64,000 nucleotides of DNA, taken from Symbiodinium natans (taxonomy: Eukaryota > Sar > Dinophyceae > Suessiales > Symbiodiniaceae). The position numbers and the translations under genes were made by a program. Below, piece by piece: positions 26,501 through 37,960 of this stretch. The stretch lies in the NCBI GenBank assembly GCA_905221605.1, contig CAJNDS010000402.1, forward strand, positions 329,818 to 393,817, in the 5' to 3' direction. The notes beneath the pieces are model-generated. The model did no database searches and had not been told where the DNA came from. It saw only the letters and a list, made by a program, of their open reading frames with translations. Positions within the stretch are counted from its first letter, which is position 1, and each line of letters begins with the position of its first letter.

Positions 26501-27839
26501 TGTCAGCCATTCGCCTGCCCGGTCTCAAGTACCCTGATTCCCAGTCCTCGCCTTTTGGTGAAGCAGCCGGCGGCGAGCATCCGCGTATGCCTGAGAAAAT
26601 AACTTCAACAAGCATGGGTTCAAATCACCGGCAAGCATACGATTCGAAATAGCCACACTAGAAAACCTACTGATTACCCACAGAAATGTCGACCTTGAAC
26701 CTGCAAGGTTCTGAAAGCCGTGGAAGCCCTCCTGGCCCTATGATTCGCCAGCTCTCGCCATCCAAAGCTCTAAACCGCACTGACGGCATCCCCACCTGAG
26801 CCCCCGGAAGCAAGCTGAAAAAGAAGTGCTTCTTGGCGCGTGGGAGCGCCTCTGCCATGTCCTGCGCTCTGAAGTGACAGCGGCGCTCGAGAAAGTGTGC
26901 CGGAGAAGGCTGTTGCAGGCTCCTGCCCTTCCAAGAGCGGGTTCGTGGCCATATCCTCGAGGAGCAAGGTAAAAAGCCTGGCATTTAAGCGGATGTTCTG
27001 CTTGTATTTTATCGGACACCATGTCACCTGCTGCCGACAACTCCAGGCCTCATGAGCGCCACGCTGTGTCCGTCCTATGCAGAGACGCGCGTTTTCGTGT
27101 TGACAAAAAGTGAGAGGAAAAACAAAAAGAGCGAGCTGTTCCAGTAAGAACGGTAGCACTCTGGCACATACGGCGACATCCAGACACGCTACGGCTGAGA
27201 TCCTGGCATTCACAAGCTGCCACATCGAGCTTTCATCCTGAAGCACTCCATTTGCTGAACACGCTGGACGTGCCTGTGCCCGCATCGCCGGCGAACCCTT
27301 TTGCATCCGGGCTTGGGGAGCCGGCAAACCCTGAAGCCAAAACAAGGTAGTACGCGGGCTGGTGAGCCCTTCATTTTTTGGCTTGCGTTGTGGTGTGCTC
27401 AAGTGCAAAAGTGCCCAAAACCTAGGTTTTAGAGCAATTCCGGCTTTGGGAACCAGGAAGACACAGCACAGCACAGATTACTCGAAGGGCGGGCACTTTT
27501 TAGTGTTTCTAAGTGTTTGGCCTAGCGGCAGCCTTTTGCAACGCAGGAAAACAAAAAACTTGTTTGGACGACTTGTTTCTTGTTTGTAAGGGGTATTTGT
27601 TGGGGCTTGCATGTGTCCGGCCCCAAACCTTTATAGAGTTCTGAACCGAAGCACAGACCCTCAAAACAATTCAGCCCAACATCCGACAGCGGCAACCTTT
27701 TCCCTTTCGTCTCTTCGGGTTTAGGGTGAGGGTATTGCTAAGGTGCACAATCTCAGAACATCTTTTCTGGTGATGCTAGTGAGGACTCGAGTCAAACCCA
27801 GAGTTTGCTGAAGACATACAAGGCGGAACCCCAACGTTA
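23591..27839. other. Host DNA without a recognised gene
   Basis: Several 200-700 bp frames occur on both strands, the longest at 26770-27474 on the minus strand. None shows a domain, conserved motif or convincing exon boundary that I can identify. No tRNA or rRNA was seen. Confidence 0.45.
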
Positions 27840-28130
27840 CCAGGAACTGAAAAGGGGAGAGGATTTAGGGTTAAGGGTTTCGGGTTCAGGGTTAAGAGTT
27901 CAGTGCTAGAGGTTCAGGGCTTAGGGTTAAGGGTTTAGGGTTCAGGGTGAAGAGTGTAGTGGTAAGAGTTCAGGGCTTAGGGTTAAGGGATTAGGGTTCA
28001 GGGTGAAGAGTGACTGTAGTGGTAAGGGTTCAGGGTTTAGGGTGAAGGGTGTAGGATTCAGGGTGAAAAGTTTAGTGGTAACGATTTAGGGTTTAGGGTT
28101 TCGGGTTAAGGGTTGAGGGTTAAGAGTTTG
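27840..28130 (+). repeat. Degenerate TTTAGGG-like interstitial tract
   Basis: About 290 bp rich in GGTTTAGGGTT, GGTTCAGGGTT and GTTAAGGGTTTAGG variants, often spaced by 6-8 bp, with one section (about 27910-28010) duplicated. TTTAGGG is the telomere unit of plants and many algae including dinoflagellates. This looks like a decayed internal copy, not a chromosome end. Confidence 0.7.
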
Positions 28131-31100
28131 CAAGCCTAATGATGCCGTCGTCCGCAGCAGAGCGCAAGAATGGCATGCAAGATGGATGCTACCCAACATG
28201 GATGCTACCAAGAATGGACGTTCCCATCCCTCCCGCCCCTCCCCCCCCAACCCCAAGAAACGCAGGGTGCACGAGACTGCGTGCCACCAAAAACAGCCCC
28301 CAAAACACCAAGGGCTGGACAGGCTTCTCAGGAAGAGCCGGCAGCCTCAGAGGCTGGCTGAAGATTGCCCCCATCTTCGAAGCTTTCCGAGCAAATCGCA
28401 GCTATTCCCTTACAGGGCATCGAGGGCGGGGCGGCAGCCCCAAGATCACGCCCCCGGACACCGGCATCCCGTTGACTGTGCATTGCTGGGCCTGGAGGAG
28501 CTCTTATGGAACACATGGACGCAGCAGAGCAACCGCTGTCCTTCGGGATTTTCTTTTCTGAGCAGGTGCTTTAGCTTCATCTGAAAACTAGAAAATCCAG
28601 AGAAAAATCCAGAGAGAATCTGGCAGCTGGCAACTGCTTGGTTTCTGCCACATACCGCCTTCCATGCTGAACTCATCTTGATTCAGCTTACCACCGCCGA
28701 AGCCCTGAACTCAGCCTGCGCGTCGAAGCACTTCACCACTCGGTGATATCTTGGCCTCAGGAAGAAGGGCCCCCAAACGCCAGACCGCCTTTCTCGATAA
28801 AGTCTGTCGAAGCAGACGTCCACCACAAGCAAACCACCATGCCCCCCAAGCTCCGAGCACAAGTTCATTCGTTTGAATCCCTAGCGCGATCAGGAGCTGG
28901 CAGAAAGAGGGCCTCACGGGCAAGTGACTGCGCAAGCTTCGTGACAAGAAAGCAGACAAAACAAAGCAACTCTGGGCCTGTTCAACACCAGTTCGCTTGC
29001 CTGTGTGCCATTTGTCTTCTGCACCGCCTGTCATGTTGCTGCGAGTGCAAAACGAGTGCGAAAGGCTGCGCAAAGGAACCTGGTGAACGTACGGAGAGCA
29101 AAACACGCGAGCCGAACTACACGAGCTCTGAGCATGGCTTGATTGCTTTACGTGGCAGGTGCGGGATCCCGCGACTTAAGGGAGTCTGCCGTCAAAGATG
29201 CGCAAAAGTGGTCGGGTGGCCTCCAGGCTTGCCTGGGGCTGCGTCAGGCTCGCGAAGAGGCGGCATATCCGCACGATCTCCTCGACCTCCTCTGGAGCTA
29301 ACTTCACCTGCGCCAGCTCTAAAACGCGAGATGTTGGAGTTGTCGTCTCTGACTTTCATCTTTCGTCCCAAAAAGAACGAGGAGGCGCGCCTTCGGCTTG
29401 AAACCCACGGGCTTCGCAGGCTCGTTGACTTCATTGACCTGCAATGAGCACTGCAGGTCATTGGAAAGAATGGATGCCGGACCCGCTTATCACCAGCGTG
29501 GTGCGGAGTAGTGTCTGGCATTGTCTGGCTTCGAGCGGTGCACTTCTTATGAAAAAAAGAGCTGCTGTTATCTGCCGTCCTCTCCCAAGGCCCCAGCCAA
29601 GCCCTCTTGGCCGACCAAGGCTTGGGGCAGGAGCTGCCGTGGGGCTGGAAGGGGAAGGAAGATGGAGGACCACCACCGGTCAGCCTTATAAAGCTTGGCG
29701 GGAAACTGTCAATATCAGGCAATGGCAAAGCGCAAAGGCACCTAAACCATACTTTTGAAGTCGGCTGGCCAGCGTTGTTGCAGCGGGCTGCCCGCTTGAA
29801 GACTTGGCTTGGGCTTGAGGCTTCAGAGCCCGTCTCTTACCTACAACATCTGTAGCAGGCTAGGCTGGGCCAGCTGGGCCAGCTGGGCCTCCGACGACGG
29901 CAGCCGCCTGCCTCTGCACAGAAGCCTCCCGGTTCGTCTCCTCAACCTCCCAAAACACCACCATCACACTGTGCATCGAGCCGCTCACAACAGAAATGTT
30001 GGCAAACAAATGCCAGCCCCTGCAAGTTTGAGACCCAGAGCGAGACCCAGAGCGAGAGCGAGAGAGAGAGAGAGGGAGAGAGAGAGAGAGAGAGACAGAG
30101 AGATGGGCAGGAGATACAGAGAGAGAGAGAGAGAAAGAGAAAAAAAGAGAGAGAGAGAGAGAGAGAAAAAAAAATGGTCATGGTCAGAACAAGCGAGCTT
30201 CCTACTACGAGCCTTCTGAGCCAACTGTGTTGCGACATAGGCCCGGTCGGCCTCCAGTGCACCTCGGAAAGGTGTCTTCACTCCGCCCTTTCTTCAATGA
30301 GAAACTTACGGCTCTCCTGCAGCCGATGCAGTCTTTGCCTGCGAAAGTGCCTGCGGCAGCAGCTACCGCCGCGATGCTTATCACAAAGGAGACTATGGGG
30401 CTGAATGCCTTCTCAGCAACTGCTGAGATCTGAGTTGTTTCGCATGGAGCTGCAAAAAAGATGTCCAGCAAAGGCTACTTTGGGCCCTCGACCTTACACC
30501 CGACATCCAACACACAGTCTCCTGCTTGATGCTGGCATGGTGCCCTGCTGCGCAGTTGACAAGCCTGGCCAAACAAGCTACAGGCTATAGACGTGGCATG
30601 GCTGAACAGGCTGTCTTTTCTGCACCCGTTGACTTCATTTTCGCAAAGTTGAGGCTGTTCTGTTCTTGAATTCTGGACGCCTGCTTTCTCCAGTACTTGG
30701 CCCACTTGGCGACTTTCTGCAGGCATGACCTGACGGTTTGTAGCGCAATGCCATAGAGCACAGCACAAATACTGTACACGGCCGGAGTAAACACGCAACA
30801 CCGAGTATCTGCGAAATGCTCCACGGCATGATCCTACAAGTCCAAAGCCTCAAGCATAAGAGTCCTCAAGACAAATCATTGATCTAACATTGACATGCAC
30901 ACTGTAGCTGCCAGCAGCCTCTGCAGTCGGAGGCCTCGCCAATGCAACAAGCAGCTACATCCTCTTCACTGCGACATACGTCATAGGCATTTGAGTTGCC
31001 GGTTGCCTCTCAACTCACAGCAGAAAACCTCACCCCAAGTGCCACGCCGCACAGTTTCGACATCTTCGAAATGCAACGACTTGGGCGGCTTCGACTTTCC

Positions 31101-33727
31101 TGCCAGCAAGGCATCAGCATGGTTCCCTAAACATTTTTGTTGCGGCTAATCCCAACACAACCTCGAAGGCTACGAACTACCGCGACTTTTTTTGAAAGCA
31201 GCTGTGCGAATGCGGGGCGAAGGCAATGCAACATCACCGCTTTGGTCTCCAGTCCTCTACCCGGCCCGAACCCCAAACTTTTAAACCCAGCTCTTAGCCT
31301 CAAACCCTATGAAAACCATGAGCGTATCCCACCCCTTGTGCGTCACTGAATATATTATACTAAACCCCATCTTGTCGTTTAAGTCTCGATATTTTGTAGG
31401 CTGTAAGTCGGGCCCCCCCCCTTCCCCCCTTCCCGGCCAAATCTGCGGGTGATGGTCCCAACACTTCCCAACAGTCTCAGCCTCCCATCAGCGTACTCCT
31501 GGCACTGAAACAACTCATATGATTCATATGTAGTCGGTCGTCACTGGAAGGAAGACGGTCGCCTCTATACGAGACTTTCAATCTACAATTCACTGACTCA
31601 CACACATTCCACAACCTGCCGTCTCCTGCCACTTCTTCTCTTCCCAGGCTTGCCAGAGGTCGCCTGTCGACCACATGCACACTTAGCCATGACAAGCAAG
31701 GCACGTTCAAAAGCAAGCTCCGGCTGCGCAGGAATGAAACAAAATGCCCCCCAACAGAGGCATCTGACCCCCTCGCACTCACAGGCCTGGCCATCAAGGC
31801 CCAGAACTCGGTGCGCTGGAGGCGGGACAAGGATGGGAAGCTCCGCCTACGCAATGCAGCTTGCGGCAGTGCGCATGGAAACCGGCACCGTGTCCCGGGT
31901 CACGGGGGGGTGCCTTACGGAGGCCCCCCCCCCGCTCAGCCTCCCCCAAGAATTCGAGAGAACAAGTCTGCCTCACTCTGAGTTGACTGTGAAGCAGGCT
32001 TGTCGCCACCCAGTGATGGGAAAGGGCGGGGGGCCTTGAGACCCAGCACTGCCTGCTCGTTAGGTGTGTCAGGCAAGTGCCGGTTCTGGGGTCCACAGGG
32101 GGCACTTGTCCCACTTGCTCTTCACCAGACCCACAGAATGTGCCAGAAATTCTTCGTAAACTCAAGTCCGATCGCATCATCCAGGCCACACATGCAAACA
32201 AACACTGCCGTCGAAAACCAAGTCCAGCTTCTACATCGCCGGACGGCCTCTTTGCCACTGAGCAAATCCCTGGCATCCTGAGGGCTCAACACATAGTCCG
32301 GCTAAAGATAGATGCGCACACACACACACACACGAAACTGCAACGACATCTGCGTATCCAGGATGAGACCGCCTTTGTCATGGTAGCTGCTAGCAGTGCC
32401 CACAAGCAAGTGTGGCAGTTCATCAAAAATGAAAGGCTTACGCTAGTGTGTTCAGGAACAATGGACGAGGCTTCGCGGATCACAGAGATGCAGCTCCGAC
32501 AGCACACCATGTGTGAGGGCCGTGGCTCTTAGATTGGAGCTCCCAACAAACAACCACTCCCCTTTTCGCATGGCGGCGCTGAGATCTTGACCCGCCAGAG
32601 ATTTGCCTCGGCAATCTGTGCGTGGAAAGCGGACATCGAGAGCCTCTATCAACTCAAAGTTTCACAAGAATGAAAGCCAGTATCAGCTCATCGAAGGAAG
32701 ACACTTCACGACAGTTGTAGTCCTTGCGTGTGAACCGAAGTCTTGGCTCTCGACCGTCGAGGCCGTGCGCCTCACACAATAGAAAGGATGCAAAACTCGT
32801 CCAGGACCATGGTTGTGAGGAAGCCCCCCTTCTACCTTCCCGACGGGCTGCGTGAAAATTGATACTTATTCATCGTGCAGCTGCGGTCGACCTGTCTGAT
32901 GTCTGCGGCAGCGAGGGAAGCGTCGGGACAGACTGCACCTCGGTTTGCTACACAGCTGTGGGTCGTGTAGAAGGTCAGTGTGTTGGGCGTTCAGGAGAAT
33001 GGAGCCACGAGAGATACTGAAATGAAGTCTCCGAAGTGTGCCCCAACAGGTCGTAACCTTCAAGTTGCGAGACTCCTTGTAACATCTGAGAAAATACAAG
33101 CTCCGGCTTTCATTGGAGGGCCTCTCGCAGACGCTGTACCAAGGATGGTGTGTTCTGGGGCTCCTGTGGCAGGAAACTGGCTGTAAACTCTCGGTTTTGC
33201 ATCACATGGTGATGCAGCGCATGCGGCCTCTCCTGATGCACCTCCCGCCGCTCCCGTACTGGCATGTCGTCCCGCAAAGGGTTCGTCGGCCGCCATCGAG
33301 CTACTGACCGATCCTGACTGGCAGAGGCCACTGTTTGTCTTCGAGAGTCTCCAACATTTCGTGCGCTCGGCGGTGCATCATCCACTTGTGCTGGCTTTAC
33401 CAAACTTATATGCAGCTGTTAGTTCCTGAGCCCGGCGCAAGCTTGTGGCGAGACCGAATGGATCCCACGGTCGGGAGGTATGGGAGAAACTGTTTTGGCG
33501 CAGACATCCAGCACCGTCGCCTTCTCAATTTCAGGCAATCACCTTGCCATTTCCATGCGCCGAAAGGTTTTCGGTCTAAATTCGCCGAAGGCGCACCAGC
33601 TGCTTTGGCTGATGCTTGAGCACGTTTCCTTCGCAAGCATCGTCGAGCGACCAGACACTCAATCTCACAACATGCACAAGCTCCAGCCACAAGAACTCTC
33701 AAACTGAGCTCTTTTTTTGGCTGCATG
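28131..33727. other. Host DNA without a recognised gene
   Basis: Open frames such as 28743-29447 (plus) and 31794-32276 (minus) lack recognisable domains. Contains the (GA)n tract at 30030-30174, an (AC)n run near 32315-32333 and a short CTGGGCCAG tandem repeat near 29863-29890. Confidence 0.45.
30030..30174 (+). repeat. (GA)n microsatellite
   Basis: About 145 bp, beginning with GAGACCCAGAGC units and passing into nearly pure GA dinucleotides with a few A-rich interruptions. It produces spurious Arg/Glu and Ser/Leu open frames. Confidence 0.95.
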
Positions 33728-36223
33728 CTAAACGATCTTGAGCTCATCCTCTGCGCTCGGAGGCCGCACGGGCACCGGGCGTGAGTAAAGTGCAACTCCA
33801 GAGCCCACAAGGGCGGCAGAGGCCACGCCGGCCACGCCAAGGGGCGCACCAAAGAGCAGGAAGCCCAGGAGCGTTGTGAAGACCACCTGGGGATCCGAAA
33901 AAACGAGGAGACTCCTTGCCAGATGAAATGCGACCGCAAGGGAAAGCCTGGAGTCCTGGAGTCCGCGTGCCGCCTCTTCCCCGCCTCCAGCCCCGACGCC
34001 ACAGCTTTGAGCACGGAGTCCAGGTGCTTCAAGAAGAAGCCCGTGACCAGGCCGACGGAGGACATGATCCCGATGATGAGCAGCACCCTCCGCGGCTTTT
34101 GGGTCGAAGCAATAAAACTCAAGACCAGGGGGCTCTTCGCAATGCCCTACCAAAACAGCGCCTATACTCAGTTAGAGGATGCCTTGCCCAGCTAGGTGTG
34201 TGGCACCACCCTCCAAAGGACTCCTACCTGAAGATCTCAACCCGAATGCCAGTGCCCCACCCCTCAACTCCAACCTGCAGACCGAACCAAGCTACCATCC
34301 TAAGAATAATGTTTACAGCTCCGAGTTAAATACTCCCACGTGGGCAAGGCTTCCTTGCAGAATTTGGGTTCAGGTTTCGGGGCTTTGCAACTTAAGAAGG
34401 GTGACTTTGTTTGTTGGTTTTTTTTTCACACCTTTTTCCACCTGCCGAAATGAATGGTGTCCCATAGTTCCCACCCAGGGCCTAACTCCTAGCTACTCCA
34501 GCCGGGCGCCGGGCCACTTTGTTTGTTCCGGTTTGTCATCAATAGGTGTATTTACGATGTTCATGTTCTTGTCATCTTTCCTTCTTGCTCTGCAATTCAT
34601 GCAATTGCGTCAACCTTGGCCCAACCTAATAAACTTTCTAAACCCGAACTCTTCAACAGGCTTTTTACTATAATACCTTGTGCTTTTGATTGTCTCACTC
34701 CTACTATTGATAGTGACACTGCCCCTTAAACGGCATTTTATCTCATTCAGATTAAGTCAAAATGAATTGAACATAGTAGAGCGGGTCGCTTCACCGGTGC
34801 CAAAGACGCAACAAACGCATCATCGGCTAACCCGTTTCTCCAGAGTTCAACAAAGCTCCAAGCCCTGATCCCAAACTCTACAAGGAAGCCCTTGCCCATG
34901 CAGGAGTATTGCACCGAGATAAATGTAGCCACTATTCCTAGGATGCTAGCTTGGATGGGATCTTCGGGTTGGAGTTGTGAGTGAAGTCTTGGGGTTGAGA
35001 TGTTGGGGTTGGAGTTGTGGGGTGTGGCAGTAGGGTTGAGATCGGTTGGAGTCCTAGGGTGGGGGCGGGCGGTGCCATACACCTAGCTGGGCAAGGTATC
35101 CTCCAACTTCCATAGAATCTCTACAAAACGCGCAGACCTGGGGGTAAGGATGGCAGCAACATTGTCGGCAGAGATGGACTCCGCTACCTGCAGATGCTCT
35201 TTGCTGCTCAAGGGCGTGGGGGTGAAGGAAGACGGTCCGCAGACAAAAGAGCCATTCTGAATTGCCCCCATTGTAACCTCAGGCTCTTGTGCATCAACCT
35301 GCCTGCCCTTCCCACACCAGCACGATGCCATTCACGACGATCGACTGGAAGTACATGAAGGCATTCCTGAGCAGTGCGCCTATCATGCTGGATGAGGATC
35401 AGCGTGGCTCAAGTTCGACTAGCACCCAGGATCCACTCGGGTGAGGATGAAGTAGAGGGTTACAGAGGATAAGCTGAGAAGCTATGAGAAGCTGGTCGCA
35501 CCAGTGCTTCAGGGAGGCATTTGAGGAAGCACGGTTTCCGATCTAAGCTCCAGCTACGTGTCTGCAGGTTGGTCGGGACAGTGCTATTCGCGCTGTCAGA
35601 TGCCTTGAGAAGAACCTGCTTCCAGTTGCGAATGACTCAGCCAGCTGCAACCCACAGGAATGCACTTATAGATTTCAGGCCTCGTTGTAGACTCCTGCAA
35701 GCACCGAGCACAGCATCTGCACAATGAGCAGCAGCCAGGAGCTTAAGTTTGCCTTGCAGGAGACGTGTGTGCAGCCTACAGGTACCATACCAAAAAACAA
35801 GAAACTCAGATAAACTCAGGACCACTGGAAACGGGGCCGTTTTGAGTTGCACGATCCTCATCTACACTGGGACAGCGGATCCTGCAAAGGCTCCGTCTGC
35901 GACAAAACGTGCCCGCCTGGAAGCCCAACGCTTTGACTTTGCCTGACTCTTTGCACATGCAGCCACCCGTGATGAGGAAGATGGCTCGCCATTGGTTCCG
36001 GTTCAGTTGCTTGGCGAATAGCACCTGGTACAGCCTGGGAGTCTTTGGGTCACTCTGCTTCGGAAGCGCAAGTAATCACACCAGCGTGTCACCTAGTCAA
36101 CCACGATTGTGGCACGGCAACAGGCCCGTCAGTGCAATCTTCAGTTGAAGCAGGACGTTGTACGTGCCAGGATCAAAGGCGGCAAGGTTCACATAGAGCA
36201 AGTTGTTGTAGAGAGCATACAGC
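33728..36223 (-). CDS. Nucleotide-sugar transporter (SLC35/NST family), multi-exon, 5' end unresolved
   Basis: Conserved exons on the minus strand, in order. At 36223 to about 36125: LYALYNNLLYVNLAAFDPGTY then NVLLQLKIALTG. At 36034-35944: LYQVLFAKQLNRNQW then LITGGCMCKES. At 35366 to about 35300: NAFMYFQSIVVNG. At 34146-33985: SSVGLVTGFFLKHLDSVLKA. At 33886-33728: VVFTTLLGFLLFGAPLG, GVALYS and the stop. These are diagnostic helices of Golgi/ER nucleotide-sugar antiporters, which exchange a nucleotide sugar for the nucleoside monophosphate. The last intron (33887-33984) has a GC donor and an AG acceptor and joins ASGLE to VVFTT in phase. The 35943 donor is also GC. The join between the first two listed exons is not settled, the helix before NAFMYF is missing, and N-terminal exons beyond 36223 were not found. 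Confidence 0.78.
34176..35103. repeat. Imperfect inverted repeat inside the transporter gene
   Basis: About 34176-34370 and the reverse complement of about 34895-35103 align with scattered differences. Both begin GAGGATxCCTTGCCCAGCTAGGTGT and both contain an AATACTCCxxCxTGGGCAAGG stretch. The spacer is about 520 bp. The structure lies between two transporter exons, so it is intronic. It is probably a fold-back or miniature inverted-repeat element, or two oppositely inserted repeat copies. Confidence 0.6.
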
Positions 36224-37960
36224 CTAACACGAAAGTCAGTCGATGTCAGTCGTGTCTACAGCAGCTCGCTTGTCAAGAATGGTCATGTCTTCATGTATGC
36301 CTTACTGCCTAAACCTCGGCAAAACAGTCACAGGCTCAGTGGCACAGCCGGGATCGCATATTTCAGCAAGACTCGGCGGTGCGTCCAGGTTAGACGAAGC
36401 ATCTCAGAAAGGGGGCCGTCATAAGCCTGGGCGTAGGCGTAACAAGTCTGGCAAGCATACACACTTCCACTCGACATAGTTCAATTGACCGGGCTGCCCA
36501 CCACAAACATGGCAGAGGCCAAACACAGCTTCACCATCTCCGTCAGAAGAACCACAGACGTCGCATTGTAGGCCGGGGCAGAGGCCAACCGGCTCGAGTA
36601 GACCAGCAGGTGCGATGAGGTCCAAAGACCAACGTATGTCGCAAAGAGTCCTGGCAACTGGCATGGCTTCGCGGCACTTGGCCATGCAGATGCCCAAACT
36701 GTGGAAGCCAGTCGCCGTAAATCGCAGAATTGAAAGAGAAAAGCCTGCTTGCAAGCAAGCGGCCCTGTTTAAAGAAAGTACTCAGCCCAAGCATGGCGAC
36801 GAGGCTTCAAAAGCAGTGCTGCGGAGTGTGCTTTGCAGTGCTTGCAGGGTTTGGAGGGGTTTCAACACGCTTGCGCCCAGAATGACCCAGCTTACTTGCC
36901 TTCTTTAAACGACCAGATGCACAGAAACCTCGAGCCTTCTTCTGCTACATGCATCTGGCCTCCTCCTGTCGTGCCTTGCAAGCTGCACATCATGTTGGCG
37001 CTATGTCGCTATGTGGTGTCTGTCAACTCTTCGGCCAACCATGCTACAAAGAACAGAGCCGTGGAAAGGTTGAAAATGAATGTGGTGCCTTCCAAGACAT
37101 TTGCTACCAGATGCTGCTCGCATGCCCTTTCTTCAAAACAATGCTCTTTTCATGCTGGCACACGATGACCATCTCAGCATCAGTAAATGGTGAGGACCCG
37201 GTAGGCCCCTTCCGTGGCACTGCTGGTCGTGTACTGGAGCGCCCCACCACCCTGCTCACAGAAACTGCAAGAATGTCAAGCTATCTGAAGTTGGATCCGT
37301 GATACTGTAATCAGGTCCCGGACCACGTCACAAGGCTCTGGCAGTGTGCCTAAGCAACCTAGCAACCACGCCTCCTTCAGCTTCTCGCGCCCGCCCTCAC
37401 AGAAAAGTGTTGGGCTTGTTTGGCCACTGCACACACTCTGCATACAAAAGAAGCGACAACGTCCAGACCCTAAATACCAGATTCTCACTATAGAACCTAG
37501 CCGCGTGTGCTCGTTCGTGTTTTCTTGCTCCCTCTCACACACCCACACATGCGCGTTGCTGAGACTAGTGACACAAAAGGTCACGCAAAGACAGCGACCT
37601 CCGAGCGCACCGTCCAGGACCGACCCCATGGTTCACAGGTCTCAGCGGTCTCTGCCGGTGGGCGAAGCAGAACGGAGGCATCCTCGTGAGTGTGCCCTGC
37701 AGCATGCAGAAGCATGTAGAAGCATGCAGAAGTAAGTCACATTCACAGGTTGCACGACGCACGGATTTAGCAGCGGGGATGACTGGTTTGCACACCAAGT
37801 GAAGATAGCAGAGCTGACTACAATGTCTGTACGATCAGAACCTCAATCTCAAAAGAACCAACAAAACTTCAAGAAGCAGGATGCCAAAAGCTAAGAGCAA
37901 CACAACAGCGCATAGGAACTCCCACAGCTCACGGCACATGTTCATTTGATCCCCCCCCAC
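36224..37960. other. Unresolved stretch between two host genes
   Basis: It should contain the 5' exons of the nucleotide-sugar transporter and the last exon(s) of the metallophosphoesterase (the GHxH motif), both on the minus strand. I could not identify either. A Cys-rich minus-strand frame at 36419-36754 (CDVCGSS...CHVCGG) looks zinc-binding but is unplaced. Confidence 0.4.

Noticed and set aside
26605-26640. GGGTTCAAATCACC as a tRNA T-arm
   Set aside because: The stem does not close and no D- or anticodon-arm lies upstream on either strand.
29942-30281. Ser/Leu- and Arg/Glu-rich frames across the (GA)n tract
   Set aside because: Simple-sequence artefacts on both strands.
36419-36754. Cys-rich minus-strand frame as a zinc-finger gene
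   Set aside because: Two CxxCG units are present but spacing, exon limits and family could not be supported. It lies where exons of neighbouring genes are expected.
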